From positions 3,469,001 to 3,533,000 of the forward strand of contig NZ_CP106736.1 of NCBI RefSeq assembly GCF_030035605.1: a DNA stretch of 64,000 nucleotides. The letters are read 5' to 3'. Of the stretch, positions 1-8,002 are shown one piece after another. The notes under the pieces were generated by a model. That model was given only the letters and a program-made list of their open reading frames with translations. It had not been told where the DNA came from and ran no database searches. Both the position numbers and the translations under genes were made by a program. The DNA comes from Silvimonas soli. GTDB lineage: Bacteria; Pseudomonadota; Gammaproteobacteria; Burkholderiales; Chitinibacteraceae. The first letter of the stretch is position 1, and each line of letters opens with the position of its first letter.

Positions 1-974
1 TTGCGAGCGGAGAGCATCTCGCGAGCTGGATCGGCAGTAATAGTGCCGATGTAGAACCCCGCCAGCAGCACAAAAAACACCGTCAATGACTGAGAGAAAG
101 CTTGCAGAAACAGGCTGACGCACATCAGTGCCAGTCCGATCAGCAAGCGGCTTTCCAGTCGCACGCGATGTTCGGCGAAGTGGGCAATCGGGTACAACAA
201 GGTGAGAGACAGCGCAGTTTCCAGGGTGTACATCCAGCCCACGGCATGGCTGTCGTGGGTTAGCTGCATCACGGCGATCGGCATCAGCATCAAGACCTGC
301 ACGGCCAGAGCGTAATAACCGGATAACGTGAGCGCGTATTTAACGTATTCGCGGTCGGCCAGTACTTTGCCGATATTCGCAAAAAACGCGCTGCGACCGC
401 GGGCGATGCGATAGTTGGGCAACAGCAGGGCATTGCACAGGGCGCAAGTAACAAACAAGGCCGCGCCCATCCAGCCGACCCATTCAAACCCGACATTCAA
501 CAACCAGCTGCCGGTCATGGCGCCCAAGACGGCACCTGCGCTGTCCTGCATCATGATGATGGCGTAAAAACGGTTGCGCTCGCGCGGGCGTGTCAGTTTG
601 ATAATCAACGCCGAGCGCGGCGGATCAAACAACACGCCACCCAAGGCGGACAGCACGCACGACAAGATCAGCACCAGCGGCGTAGTAGCCAGCGCCATCA
701 GGGCAAAACCGGCTGCCCGCATCAACATGCCGGTGACAATCATCGGCTTGGCGCCAAAGCGGTCGGCTACCGCGCCGCCAAAAATCCCCAGACCTTGCTG
801 GATAAACTGGCGCACCGCCAGCGCCGTGCCGACGAGGATGGCGGCCCAGCCCATGTGATCGACAAAGTGGATACTGATCAGCGGAAAAACGACGAAAAAC
901 CCGAAAACGACCAGAAAGTTGTCCAGCAGGATGAACAACTTGCCCTGGCGGCGGGCTTTGGATGGTAACGACAT
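1..974 (-). CDS. mdtH: MdtH-like MFS efflux transporter (3' end outside window)
   Basis: Inner-membrane drug/proton antiporter of the major facilitator superfamily. The reading frame begins at an ATG whose complement is at 972-974 and stays open to the left edge, giving about 324 residues of a protein normally near 400. It opens MSLPSKARRQGKLFILLDNF, then shows alternating hydrophobic segments and the loop GAVADRFGAKPM, a form of MFS motif A between helices 2 and 3, followed by DPPRSALI. This start and these loops resemble the MdtH branch (known for fluoroquinolone efflux in E. coli); the substrate here is unknown. The gene stands alone, with the SnoaL-like gene behind it on the same strand. 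Confidence 0.85.
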   Translation of the reverse strand, partial: MSLPSKARRQGKLFILLDNFLVVFGFFVVFPLISIHFVDHMGWAAILVGTALAVRQFIQQGLGIFGGAVADRFGAKPMIVTGMLMRAAGFALMALATTPLVLILSCVLSALGGVLFDPPRSALIIKLTRPRERNRFYAIIMMQDSAGAVLGAMTGSWLLNVGFEWVGWMGAALFVTCALCNALLLPNYRIARGRSAFFANIGKVLADREYVKYALTLSGYYALAVQVLMLMPIAVMQLTHDSHAVGWMYTLETALSLTLLYPIAHFAEHRVRLESRLLIGLALMCVSLFLQAFSQSLTVFFVLLAGFYIGTITADPAREMLSAR

Positions 975-1062
975 GAAAATCCCCAGCGAGCCAGCCAGTG
1001 TAGGTATCTGCTAGAAATGGGGATATAGGTGAAACTGCCAGTGAGCGTGATCGCCGGGGCAG

Positions 1063-1479
1063 CTAGCCCACGTCAGCGCCGCTACCGGGCTGGAGCAACA
1101 AGGTATTGGCGTCGCGCGTCAGCAACCAGTGGCCACTGGGGTGGCGCGCAAACAGCGTCAGCGTGTGGCCGGAACGCGTGACGGGTTGCGCCGATGATGG
1201 CGGAGTGACCGTCACGATGAGCGCGCTGCGCGACCACGCCAGATCATCAGTACCGCCGACTTCCAGAATCTCCTGTTTTGCCACCAGCCGCATGCTGGCC
1301 GGGTTTGCTGGCAAGAGCGCGGCAAAGGCGGCTTTGCCCACAATTGGCGGCTGGCCGGGCGTGATAAACACGGCATCGTCGGCCATCAACGCCAATACGC
1401 TCGCCGTGTCGCCCGTCATTGAGGCATCCAGCCATTGCTGGCACAGCGCGCGGATTGCGGATTCATCGGCGGGTTTCAT
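1063..1479 (-). CDS. SnoaL/NTF2-like (YybH-type) protein
   Basis: About 138 residues with the SnoaL-like cone fold typical of the SgcJ/YybH group: an N-terminal helix pair (CQQWLDASMTGD), the segment LMADDAVFITPGQPPIVGK, and strands ending in WLLTRDANTLL. Proteins of this type bind small hydrophobic ligands or act as isomerases or hydrolases; no function can be assigned here. I start at the ATG at 1479, which has AGGA about 8 bases upstream. The open frame runs much further upstream, but that part overlaps the oppositely oriented TonB gene region and looks non-coding. An alternative ATG lies at 1488. Confidence 0.7.
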   Translation of the reverse strand: MKPADESAIRALCQQWLDASMTGDTASVLALMADDAVFITPGQPPIVGKAAFAALLPANPASMRLVAKQEILEVGGTDDLAWSRSALIVTVTPPSSAQPVTRSGHTLTLFARHPSGHWLLTRDANTLLLQPGSGADVG

Positions 1480-1694
1480 GGGCAACATCCTGGTCAAGTG
1501 GATAAACGCGTTGTGGGCGCGCTGCGCAAACACTGCCATTGTATCGGTCAGATTGCACTTGCTTACTAATGCTACGGCGCAAATTGCAAGACTAGTGTAC
1601 CTTTCAGCATCCACATGCAACCACCACTCGCCCGCGTAGGCAAGGCGACGTGGCAGGTTGTTGATGATGCATTGCTTTGACCGGTGAGGATGAA

Positions 1695-3092
1695 TTGACA
1701 AGACAGCGGCGGCTGCTCTGGATTGCGTTTGTGCTGGCGGTGCTGTTGCACCTGGCAACGTTATTGATCCCGTTCTCGTTTTCGAGTGGGGGCTCGCGCT
1801 TTTTCGCCACAAACTTGCCGTTCCAGATCAATCTGCAGCCGCAAGCGGAGCCGGTTGTGACGCCGGAACCTGAATCCGTGCCGGAGACGCCAGTACACGA
1901 CCAGCAAACTGTGGAAGAGTCTGCGCCGCCTGCAGTCATTGCCGTGCCGGTACCTGAAAAACCGATGGTCTCGACGCCGGTGGCGGTGTTGAGTCGGCGT
2001 ATTCATCACAAAGCGTCAGTGCCGCAACCGGAACAAGCTTCGGCGCCCGTTGTAGTCAGTGAATTGACGCCGGTGCCAACGGCTAGCCCAACGCCCGCGC
2101 CGACCCCAACCGCGACCCCGGTCCCGACGGCTACGCCAACACCCACTGCAACGCCGAGCCCGACGCCGGTGATCACGCCAGAGCCAACGCACGTGCCGAC
2201 CCCGACACCAACGCCGACTGTCACACCCACAATCGCGCCGACCCCGGTCGCGACAGCTACACCTAATCCGACACCGCTGCCCACGCCTGTTCCGACCGCG
2301 GCGCCAACGGTAGTGCCGACGCCGATTGCAACGCCGGTACCCACGAAGGCACCCACGGCGGCACCGACGCACCTGCCAACACCGTTGCCGACGGCTGTTC
2401 CCACCGTTGCGCCAGTCCCCACGGCTGCGCCGACAATGGTCGCGGTGCTCCCTACCGCGGTACCGGCGGCGATTGCGCCGACCAGCGTTCCGGTAGCACT
2501 GCCAACCAGCGCGCCGGGCAAGGGCTTTGTGCCTGCTCCGCATGCAGAAAGCTCGTCGGCCGGATTGGCGCGCAACGGTACGGGTACTGGCTCAAAAGAA
2601 GCGGGCAGTGGCAATGGGCCAGATCGTTCTTCGCGTGGCACCAGCGAGCCGGCACCGCGGCTGGCCATTCATTTGTCTGATTTGCGTGCGCCTGCGGTTA
2701 CGACCAGTTCATCCCGTACGCCGCAAGAAGAAGGCTGGATTCGGGCCCAACGTGATTCAGTCACACGTGCCATCTACGGTTTATGGGAAGAACAACTGCG
2801 CAAGCGCGTTGAGCGAATTGGCCAGATGAGTTTCCCGCGCAATACGCATGGTGATGCCATGTATGGTCGCGTGCGCTTGCGTTTGTTGATCAACGGCCGC
2901 GACGGCTCGCTGGTGGAAAGTGAGATCATCGCCTCGTCGGGTAACCCGGAACTGGACGATGCCGCGCTGCTGATCGTGCGCCGCGCCGCGCCGTTTGGCC
3001 CCGCCAGCAAAGACCTTTGGGATGAGAATGGCCAGATTCTCATGCTGATGTACAACAACTATCAGAAAGACCAGGTGAGCTGGACCCGCTAG
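1695..3092 (+). CDS. TonB-like energy transducer with long Pro-Thr repeat, copy 1
   Basis: Periplasm-spanning protein of the TonB family. Order: short cytoplasmic N-terminus with basic residues (TRQRRLLW), one membrane helix (about residues 6-27), then a very long Pro/Thr/Ala/Val linker built from PTP-type repeats (about residues 110-280), and a C-terminal TonB domain of about 110 residues (IYGLWEEQLRKRVERIGQM ... SSGNPELDDAALLIVRRAAP). I prefer the TTG at 1695, preceded by GAGG at 1686-1689; an in-frame TTG at 1677 would add six residues. The next gene (3530) is a paralogue with a much shorter linker. No exbB or exbD is near, so the energising partners must be elsewhere. What it energises is unknown. 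Confidence 0.75.
   Translation: MTRQRRLLWIAFVLAVLLHLATLLIPFSFSSGGSRFFATNLPFQINLQPQAEPVVTPEPESVPETPVHDQQTVEESAPPAVIAVPVPEKPMVSTPVAVLSRRIHHKASVPQPEQASAPVVVSELTPVPTASPTPAPTPTATPVPTATPTPTATPSPTPVITPEPTHVPTPTPTPTVTPTIAPTPVATATPNPTPLPTPVPTAAPTVVPTPIATPVPTKAPTAAPTHLPTPLPTAVPTVAPVPTAAPTMVAVLPTAVPAAIAPTSVPVALPTSAPGKGFVPAPHAESSSAGLARNGTGTGSKEAGSGNGPDRSSRGTSEPAPRLAIHLSDLRAPAVTTSSSRTPQEEGWIRAQRDSVTRAIYGLWEEQLRKRVERIGQMSFPRNTHGDAMYGRVRLRLLINGRDGSLVESEIIASSGNPELDDAALLIVRRAAPFGPASKDLWDENGQILMLMYNNYQKDQVSWTR
2065..2500 (+). repeat. Low-complexity Pro-Thr codon repeat in tonB-like gene
   Basis: A degenerate repeat encoding PTPTPT and PTAAPT tracts inside the first TonB-like gene. Codons vary (ccg, cca, acc, acg, act), so the repeat is old at the DNA level rather than a recent slippage tract. 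The reverse strand of this stretch gives long spurious Val-Gly open frames. Confidence 0.8.
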
Positions 3093-3529
3093 CACATGAT
3101 CTTTGGGTTGATAGCGATGGCGGGTGCCAGCTTCTCCAGTCGTAAAACAATTCGGATTTGCTAAAGATTCCTGTGGGGTTTGTAGACCCGGCGAGCCTCT
3201 GCTGCGTTACTTCCTCGATAAGGTCTGCCGTTCTCCGCCCCGGCATGCGCGTACCGTACATGCGCGATACACAATGCGATTGATTGCCGCCCTGGCTCAG
3301 GGTAAAACAGCGGCGGGCCAGTTCCTGCGGCAAGCTGTCGCGAGTGTCGCGAAATTGCTGGAACAGGTTACGAGATTGCAAGTGCGTGTTATGTTCCTTC
3401 CGGGATCAAGAGCGCAAAGACGATGATTTGCCTGGCTGCTAATCCAGACCTGTAAAAACCAGTAATTGCCGTTGTGATGTCGGGTTTGCCCGCTCAAGCC
3501 GAATACTAAATTTTGGAAGTTGAAGATTC
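3093..3529. other. Intergenic spacer between the two TonB-like genes
   Basis: 437 bases without a convincing gene. Short open frames on both strands have no recognisable protein features or ribosome binding sites. No clear terminator follows the first gene, and the second gene starts with TTG after GGAAG at about 3515. Confidence 0.5.
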
Positions 3530-4387
3530 TTGTCAGTCAAGTACATCTCCTTTAAAGACGGCGTCCTGACCATCCAGCTAGATTTGCTGGCGCTTGCTTT
3601 CTTGTTGGCAATATTGCTGCACCTTTCGGCGTTGCTGATTCCCAAGGGCAAGACCAAGCCGCTGGAACAGGCGCAGGCGCAGCAAATGCCTTTCCAGATG
3701 CAATTGGTTCCCAAGCAGACCAAAGCACCGCAAGTGGCTGAAATCACCGCGCCACCGGTTATGACTGCGCCAACTGCGACCGCCAAACCGGATTACGTGG
3801 CACCGCCGCCCAAGCCGCGCCGCAAAGTGGTGAAACAGGTTGCATCGGCACCCGCGCTGACCAAGCCCGACCAGGATTCGAAAGATATCCAGATGAGCGG
3901 GCTCGACGCCGCGCTCAACCACCAGCCGCAGGGGCAGGCACAGCAACAGCCGGGCAAACTGGCTATGCATTTCTCTGATCTGAAGCAGCCGATTGGTGAT
4001 CCGCACGATAGCCAGGTGGATGAAGCCACCCGTTCGCTGGAGGCCGACCCGCTCACCCGCAATATCTTTGGTTTGTGGGAGCAGCAGATCAAACAGAAGG
4101 TCGAGCGTATCGGCCAGATGAATTTCCCCAAAGATAAAAACGGCAATTCCATCTTTGGTCTGCTGCAGTTCCGTATGGTGCTCAATTCTGATGGCACACT
4201 GGCGCAAGCCAAGATTGTGAACACGTCGGGGAATCCGGAGCTGGATGCGGAAGCACTGAAGATCTTGCGTTATTCTGCGCCGTTTGGGCCAGTGCCCAAA
4301 GAGCTGCTGGATGACCATCAGCAGATTACGTTGGTGCGGTATTACCAGTTTATTAATCTGGGGGATCGGACTAAGTGGAGTAGGTAG
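3530..4387 (+). CDS. TonB-like energy transducer, copy 2
   Basis: 285 residues: a short N-terminus, one membrane helix at about 19-36 (LLALAFLLAILLHLSALLIP), a Gln/Pro/Lys-rich linker (about 40-140) and a C-terminal TonB domain (IFGLWEQQIKQKVERIGQM ... TSGNPELDAEALKILRYSAP). The C-terminal third is clearly homologous to that of the preceding gene, so the two are tandem paralogues whose linkers have diverged in length and composition. The start is TTG at 3530; no ATG lies close enough to the membrane helix. The family transmits ExbBD energy to outer-membrane receptors, but no receptor or ExbBD gene is nearby. Confidence 0.75.
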   Translation: MSVKYISFKDGVLTIQLDLLALAFLLAILLHLSALLIPKGKTKPLEQAQAQQMPFQMQLVPKQTKAPQVAEITAPPVMTAPTATAKPDYVAPPPKPRRKVVKQVASAPALTKPDQDSKDIQMSGLDAALNHQPQGQAQQQPGKLAMHFSDLKQPIGDPHDSQVDEATRSLEADPLTRNIFGLWEQQIKQKVERIGQMNFPKDKNGNSIFGLLQFRMVLNSDGTLAQAKIVNTSGNPELDAEALKILRYSAPFGPVPKELLDDHQQITLVRYYQFINLGDRTKWSR

Positions 4388-4440
4388 TGGTGTTAGTGGC
4401 TGCGGCACGGGTGTGAAGGGCGTTTGATAAAACTCTGCCG
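4386..4440. repeat. Fragment of the 240-base intergenic repeat family (head only)
   Basis: Immediately after the second TonB-like gene the sequence GCGGCACGGGTGTGAAG and the following GTTTGAT match the head of the repeat copies near 16310, 24620 and 46210. The hairpin body is missing, so this looks like a remnant. Confidence 0.5.
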
Positions 4441-4471
4441 CCCGGATTCGCACCAATGACAATCCAAATAG

Positions 4472-4506
4472 AAAAAGCCCGGCAGATCCGATCCGCCGGG
4501 CTTTTT
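4472..4506. terminator. Bidirectional rho-independent terminator
   Basis: Perfect 12-bp inverted repeat AAAAAGCCCGGC / GCCGGGCTTTTT with an 11-base loop, between convergent tonB-like and ydfG genes. A run of five T on each strand lets it serve both. Confidence 0.9.
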
Positions 4507-4527
4507 ATCTGGAGCAAAACGCGTTAG

Positions 4528-5280
4528 CTATTTCCGGTCCCGATCAATCGCCAATCCACCAAACGATTGCCGCACCGGCATGATCTCAATGGTGTTGATG
4601 TTCACGCGATCTGGCCGTGAGGCGATCCAGTAAATGGCGTCGGCGATGTCTTCTGGCGTCAGTGGTTCGGTGCCGCTGTAAACGTTTGCTGCTTTGGCAT
4701 CGTCGCCGTGAAAGCGCACGTTCGAGAACGCGGTGCCGCCGACCATGCCCGGTTCCACATCGGTAACGCGCACGCGGGTGCCTATCAGGTCGGCGCGCAG
4801 GTTGAGCGAGAACTGGCGTACAAAGGCTTTGGTTGCGCCGTAAACGTTGCCGCCGGGATATGGCCAGCGACCAGCGACTGAGCCCAGGTTCAGCACCACG
4901 CCACGATTGCGTTCCACCATGCCAGGCAAGACGGCGCGGGTTACGTACAGCAGGCCTTTGATGTTGGTATCGACCATGCGCTCCCAGTCATCCAGTTCGG
5001 CGCGTTGTGCCGGTTCCAGACCCAGAGCCAGACCGGCGTTGTTCACCAGTACATCAATCTGCGCAAACTCGGCAGGCAATTGCGCCAGAACTGCGTTAAC
5101 GGCGTCGTTGTTGGTTACGTCCAGTTGCAACGGCAGAATCTGCCCCGGATGCTGTGCCGCCAAGGCGTTGATGGCGTCAACACTGCGCGACGCAGCAATC
5201 ACTTTATGGCCTTCAGCCACAAAGCGCAGCACGGTGGAAGCGCCAATGCCGCCACTCGCGCCAGTTACCAGAACAATCAT
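4528..5280 (-). CDS. ydfG: YdfG-type short-chain dehydrogenase (NADP-dependent)
   Basis: Cytoplasmic short-chain dehydrogenase/reductase of 250 residues, the usual length for YdfG, which oxidises serine and 3-hydroxy acids (malonic semialdehyde reductase in the reverse direction). Visible motifs: nucleotide-binding TGASGGIG at 6-13, NNAG at 80-83, catalytic Ser134, Tyr147 and Lys151 (YGATK). The C-terminal segment INTIEIMPVRQSFGGLAIDR is typical of the YdfG branch. The ATG at 5280 has GGAGG a few bases upstream. Transcribed alone, ending at the shared terminator. Confidence 0.88.
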   Translation of the reverse strand: MIVLVTGASGGIGASTVLRFVAEGHKVIAASRSVDAINALAAQHPGQILPLQLDVTNNDAVNAVLAQLPAEFAQIDVLVNNAGLALGLEPAQRAELDDWERMVDTNIKGLLYVTRAVLPGMVERNRGVVLNLGSVAGRWPYPGGNVYGATKAFVRQFSLNLRADLIGTRVRVTDVEPGMVGGTAFSNVRFHGDDAKAANVYSGTEPLTPEDIADAIYWIASRPDRVNINTIEIMPVRQSFGGLAIDRDRK

Positions 5281-5396
5281 GAAAAACCTCCAGCGGTCAG
5301 ATATCCAGACAGACCATGATCTTGCCGCAGCGCAACAGCGCTGGCTAGCTCAATCCGGCTTCAGATTGCACAGCACAGTTTGGCTTCACGCCGGGC

Positions 5397-6467
5397 TTAG
5401 TGGCATTGCTCGCCTTGCGGCGCGTGCTGGTGATATTGGTCAATGCAATCCGCGGTTTCCATTTGCACGGTTACGTGATCCACATTGAATTTTTCAGCCA
5501 GCCGTTGCTGGATTTTGCCGACAATGGCGGCGGGGTCCGCGTCTGGCGCAGCCACGGCGTGCAAGGTCACCATTAACTGTTCGGCGGTCATGGCCCAAGC
5601 GTGGATGTGGTGCACGTCGGTGACGCCAGCCACGTTTTGCTCCAGATCGCTTTTGATCTCGTCCAGATTGATATTGGGCGGCGTGCCTTCCAGCAGGATA
5701 TGCGTGGTGGCTTTTACGATCTGCCAGGCGCTCTTGAGGATCAGCAATGCCACCAACACGGACAACAACGGGTCAATGGGCGTCCAGCCGCTGTAACGGA
5801 TGACCAGCGCCGCAATAATGGCGGCTACCGAACCCAGCAAATCGCCCAGTACGTGTAGCCACGCGCTGCGCATGTTCAGGTTTTCCTGATTGCCGCCATT
5901 GAGCACAAAAAACGCCGCAATATTGGATGCCAACCCGGCAACGGCCACCCACAGCATCGGGCCGCTCAGGATCGTGACCGGATGGGCAAAGCGCACAATG
6001 GCCTCAAACAGAATCCAGCCTGCCACCACGAACAGCGCGCAACCGTTTACAAACGCAGCGAGGATTTCCAGTCGCTTGTAGCCAAAAGTCAGCTTGGCAT
6101 TGGCCGGGCGTTTGCCGATATGTAATGCCAGCCAGCTAAAGCCCAGCGCGGCGGAGTCTGACACCATGTGGCCTGCGTCGGCCAGCAAGGCCAGCGAACC
6201 AGACCAGACGCCACCAATGATCTCGACGATCATGAAAGCGAAGATGATAAAGAACGCCAGCGCAATGCGGCGTTGATCGGTTACGCCGTGGGCATGGCCA
6301 AAGGTGTGATCGTGATTGTGGCCAGCATGACCATGTCCGTGATCATGAGAGTGGCCATGGCTGTGGTCGTGACCCGCGTGGTCGTGTTTACAGTCGTCAC
6401 CATTCTGGTGTGCGGCCACGGCTGCTGGGGCGGGCGCGGATGCGGCGGGGCGGTAAGGAGAAGTCAT
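5397..6467 (-). CDS. dmeF: Cation diffusion facilitator efflux protein (DmeF/ZitB-like)
   Basis: Inner-membrane divalent-metal/proton antiporter exporting Co, Ni or Zn. 356 residues: a His/Asp-rich N-terminal tail (about 20-62, more than fifteen His), six membrane helices (about 65-270) with the two metal-binding pairs H100-x3-D104 (ADAGHMVSD) and H205-x3-D209 (HVLGD), then a cytoplasmic domain (about 275-340) and a Cys/His tail (CIDQYHQH ... QCH). It lies 11 bases behind a CsoR/RcnR-family sensor, the arrangement of dmeRF cobalt/nickel loci in rhizobia. The metal is an inference; zinc is possible. Confidence 0.85.
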   Translation of the reverse strand: MTSPYRPAASAPAPAAVAAHQNGDDCKHDHAGHDHSHGHSHDHGHGHAGHNHDHTFGHAHGVTDQRRIALAFFIIFAFMIVEIIGGVWSGSLALLADAGHMVSDSAALGFSWLALHIGKRPANAKLTFGYKRLEILAAFVNGCALFVVAGWILFEAIVRFAHPVTILSGPMLWVAVAGLASNIAAFFVLNGGNQENLNMRSAWLHVLGDLLGSVAAIIAALVIRYSGWTPIDPLLSVLVALLILKSAWQIVKATTHILLEGTPPNINLDEIKSDLEQNVAGVTDVHHIHAWAMTAEQLMVTLHAVAAPDADPAAIVGKIQQRLAEKFNVDHVTVQMETADCIDQYHQHAPQGEQCH

Positions 6468-6478
6468 CCGGGCTGGCC

Positions 6479-6754
6479 TTAGAGATAACGAACAATTTGT
6501 TTGAATTCATCCAGCGCTTCTCGCTGGCCGCCTTCGCCGGTTTGCACTGCGTTTTCGAGGCAGTGGTCGATATGGTCTTGCACCAGTTGGCGTTTGGCAC
6601 TGGCAATGGCTTTTTCGACCGCTTGCAGTTGCTGGGCGATGTCCAGACACGCGCGCTGTTCTTCGAGCATGCGCATGATGGTTTTCAGATGCCCTTCGGC
6701 ACGGCGCAAACGGTTGATGATTTCGGGGTGATCGGTGTGTTCCATACGGCGCAT
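6479..6754 (-). CDS. dmeR: CsoR/RcnR-family metal-sensing repressor (DmeR-like)
   Basis: All-helical DNA-binding metal sensor, 91 residues from the start at 6754. The body reads RLRRAEGHLKTIMRMLEEQ ... QRACLDIAQQLQAVEKAI. Candidate metal ligands are C36, H61 and C65 plus N-terminal histidines; the Cys-His-Cys set is as in CsoR and InrS rather than the His-rich set of E. coli RcnR. The open frame could begin at 6781, but that would put the operator inside the coding region. The ATG at 6754 has AGGGGG six bases upstream, while an ATG at 6745 lacks a well-spaced site. Most likely represses itself and dmeF and is released by metal. Confidence 0.82.
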   Translation of the reverse strand: MRRMEHTDHPEIINRLRRAEGHLKTIMRMLEEQRACLDIAQQLQAVEKAIASAKRQLVQDHIDHCLENAVQTGEGGQREALDEFKQIVRYL

Positions 6755-6756
6755 GG

Positions 6757-6775
6757 TATCCCCCTGGGGGGGATA
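6757..6775. promoter_or_regulatory. G-tract operator of the metal sensor, overlapping its Shine-Dalgarno
   Basis: TATCCCCCTGGGGGGGATA is a near-perfect inverted repeat of the type bound by CsoR/RcnR-family repressors (AT-flanked G/C tracts). It ends two bases before the preferred dmeR start codon, so its minus-strand AGGGGG also serves as ribosome binding site. Confidence 0.75.
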
Positions 6776-6839
6776 TTGCAAATGGCCCTTAGCAAAATAA
6801 TTACAGATGTATATTGCGCTAGAACAACGGTAGTTTTAC

Positions 6840-6863
6840 AATTTTCAGTAATTAGTGAAAATT
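6840..6863. promoter_or_regulatory. Palindrome upstream of GbsR/MarR regulator (candidate operator)
   Basis: TTTTCAGTAATTAGTGAAAA (6842-6861) is a palindrome except for two positions and extends to AATTTTCA / TGAAAATT. It lies in an AT-rich block about 60 bases before the regulator gene, where an autoregulatory operator would be expected. Which protein binds it is inference. Confidence 0.5.
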
Positions 6864-6921
6864 CAGAAATACAAGAAATCACGAAACTTTTGATCAAATC
6901 CACTTGGCAGAACACAAAAAC

Positions 6922-7467
6922 ATGGAACTCACCCCGCTCACCGAGCGCTTTATCCTGCACTTTGGCGAAATGGGCAGCCGCTGGGGCGTGAACCGCACTG
7001 TGGGCCAGATTTACGCCGTGCTGTTTATCTCTGCCAAGCCGCTCAATGCCGATGAAATTGGCGAAACCCTTGGTTTCTCTCGCTCCAACGTCAGCATGGG
7101 TTTGAAGGAACTGCAGTCGTGGCGAATCGCCCGCATGGTTCATCAAACCGGGGATCGGCGCGAATACTTCGAAGCGCCCAAAGACGTGTGGGAGATTTTC
7201 CGCACGCTGGCCGAAGAAAAAAAGAAGCGTGAAATCGATCCGACGTTATCCATGCTGCGTGACGCCATGCTGGCCGCGCCGACCAATGACGATGAGCGTT
7301 ACGCGCAAGAACGCATGCGGCAAATGCATGAACTGATTGATCTGGCCACGGGCTGGTTTGACGAGATTCACCGCTTGTCGCCAGAAACCCTGGAAAACCT
7401 GATGCGGCTGGGTTCAAAGGTCCAGAAAGTACTGGGGCTGGCGGATCGGCTACGCGGGGATAAATAG
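6922..7467 (+). CDS. GbsR/MarR-family transcriptional regulator
   Basis: About 181 residues with a winged helix-turn-helix (LNADEIGETLGFSRSNVSMGLKELQSW) followed by wing and a C-terminal helical region, as in the GbsR branch of MarR regulators. It sits upstream of the cytochrome bd operon in the same direction, separated by a REPIN-like element, so it may control that operon; this is inference from position. I choose the ATG at 6922; an in-frame TTG at 6904 would add six residues and neither has a strong ribosome binding site. Confidence 0.78.
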   Translation: MELTPLTERFILHFGEMGSRWGVNRTVGQIYAVLFISAKPLNADEIGETLGFSRSNVSMGLKELQSWRIARMVHQTGDRREYFEAPKDVWEIFRTLAEEKKKREIDPTLSMLRDAMLAAPTNDDERYAQERMRQMHELIDLATGWFDEIHRLSPETLENLMRLGSKVQKVLGLADRLRGDK

Positions 7468-7470
7468 GCA

Positions 7471-7654
7471 GCCCGTAGCCCGGATGAAGCATTAGCGAGA
7501 ATCCGGGGGCGATATCGGCAAGTACAGAGGCCGATGAGTCGTTGAAGTGTTGCCACCCCGCATTCTTGCTACCCCCTGCAGTTGTCATATGCGATATCCA
7601 GAGGTTTTGTGGGGGTACCCCCGAGGGACATGCTTCATCCGGGCTACGGGGCTG
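7471..7654. repeat. REPIN-like element 1 (inverted REP pair)
   Basis: Left arm GCCCGTAGCCCGGATGAAGC (7471-7490) and right arm GCTTCATCCGGGCTACGGGG (7632-7651) are near-perfect inverted repeats flanking about 140 bases. The left unit continues GCGAGAATCCGGGGG, the form seen at the other REP loci. The interior carries GGGGGTACCCCC with flanks that recur in the element at 51178. Fills the gap between the regulator and cydP. Confidence 0.8.
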
Positions 7655-7677
7655 GCATTCGCACCTTGCCCAAACCA

Positions 7678-7710
7678 ATCCCGGATTGCGCTATGTGGCA
7701 TCCGGGCTAC
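7678..7710. repeat. Additional REP unit
   Basis: ATCCCGGATTGCGC followed by GCATCCGGGCTAC resembles the reverse-orientation REP unit. It lies 24 bases after REPIN-like element 1 and ends about 60 bases before cydP. Confidence 0.6.
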
Positions 7711-7768
7711 GATGGACTAGAACACGTACGCGGCGATGCTACCGACACCGCAACGGAGTAACGAAGTC

Positions 7769-8002
7769 ATGCAGTTGTTGCGATCAAGATCATTTGACCG
7801 GCGTCTGGCGCTGGAAATCACGGCGTTGTTGATCGTCAAGGCGATCTTGCTGTGGCTGGCCTGGCACGCATGGTTTGCTCATCCCGTTGCTGAAAACATG
7901 AACGTGCCGACTGAGATGGTGCGTCAAAAAATCATGGGCGCAGCTGCGTCCGCCCCCGCTTTGCGCATCCCTGGAGAAACACCTGATGATACCCGCCGCT
8001 GA
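7769..8002 (+). CDS. cydP: CydP, putative small subunit of cytochrome bd oxidase
   Basis: 77 residues: a basic N-terminus (SRSFDRRLALEIT), a single membrane helix at about 18-38 (ALLIVKAILLWLAWHAWFA), then a conserved-looking PVAENMNVPTEMVRQKIMG segment. This matches the small CydP proteins found in front of cydA in betaproteobacteria; their exact role in oxidase assembly or stability is not settled. I use the ATG at 7769 rather than the upstream frame start at 7736 because GGAG precedes it and the REP sequence ends just before. Its 3' end overlaps cydA by 17 bases, indicating one transcript. Confidence 0.75.
   Translation: MQLLRSRSFDRRLALEITALLIVKAILLWLAWHAWFAHPVAENMNVPTEMVRQKIMGAAASAPALRIPGETPDDTRR

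Noticed and set aside
2006..2668. Long minus-strand open frame of Val/Gly repeats
   Set aside because: It is the complement of the Pro/Thr repeat of the TonB-like gene; composition follows from the forward codons and there is no start signal.
3124..3426. 100-codon plus-strand frame between the TonB-like genes
   Set aside because: No start signal, no domain and poor codon pattern compared with the flanking genes.
6890..6900. TTTTGATCAAA as an FNR box upstream of the GbsR regulator
   Set aside because: The half-sites TTGAT and ATCAA overlap with no 4-base spacer, so it does not fit FNR.
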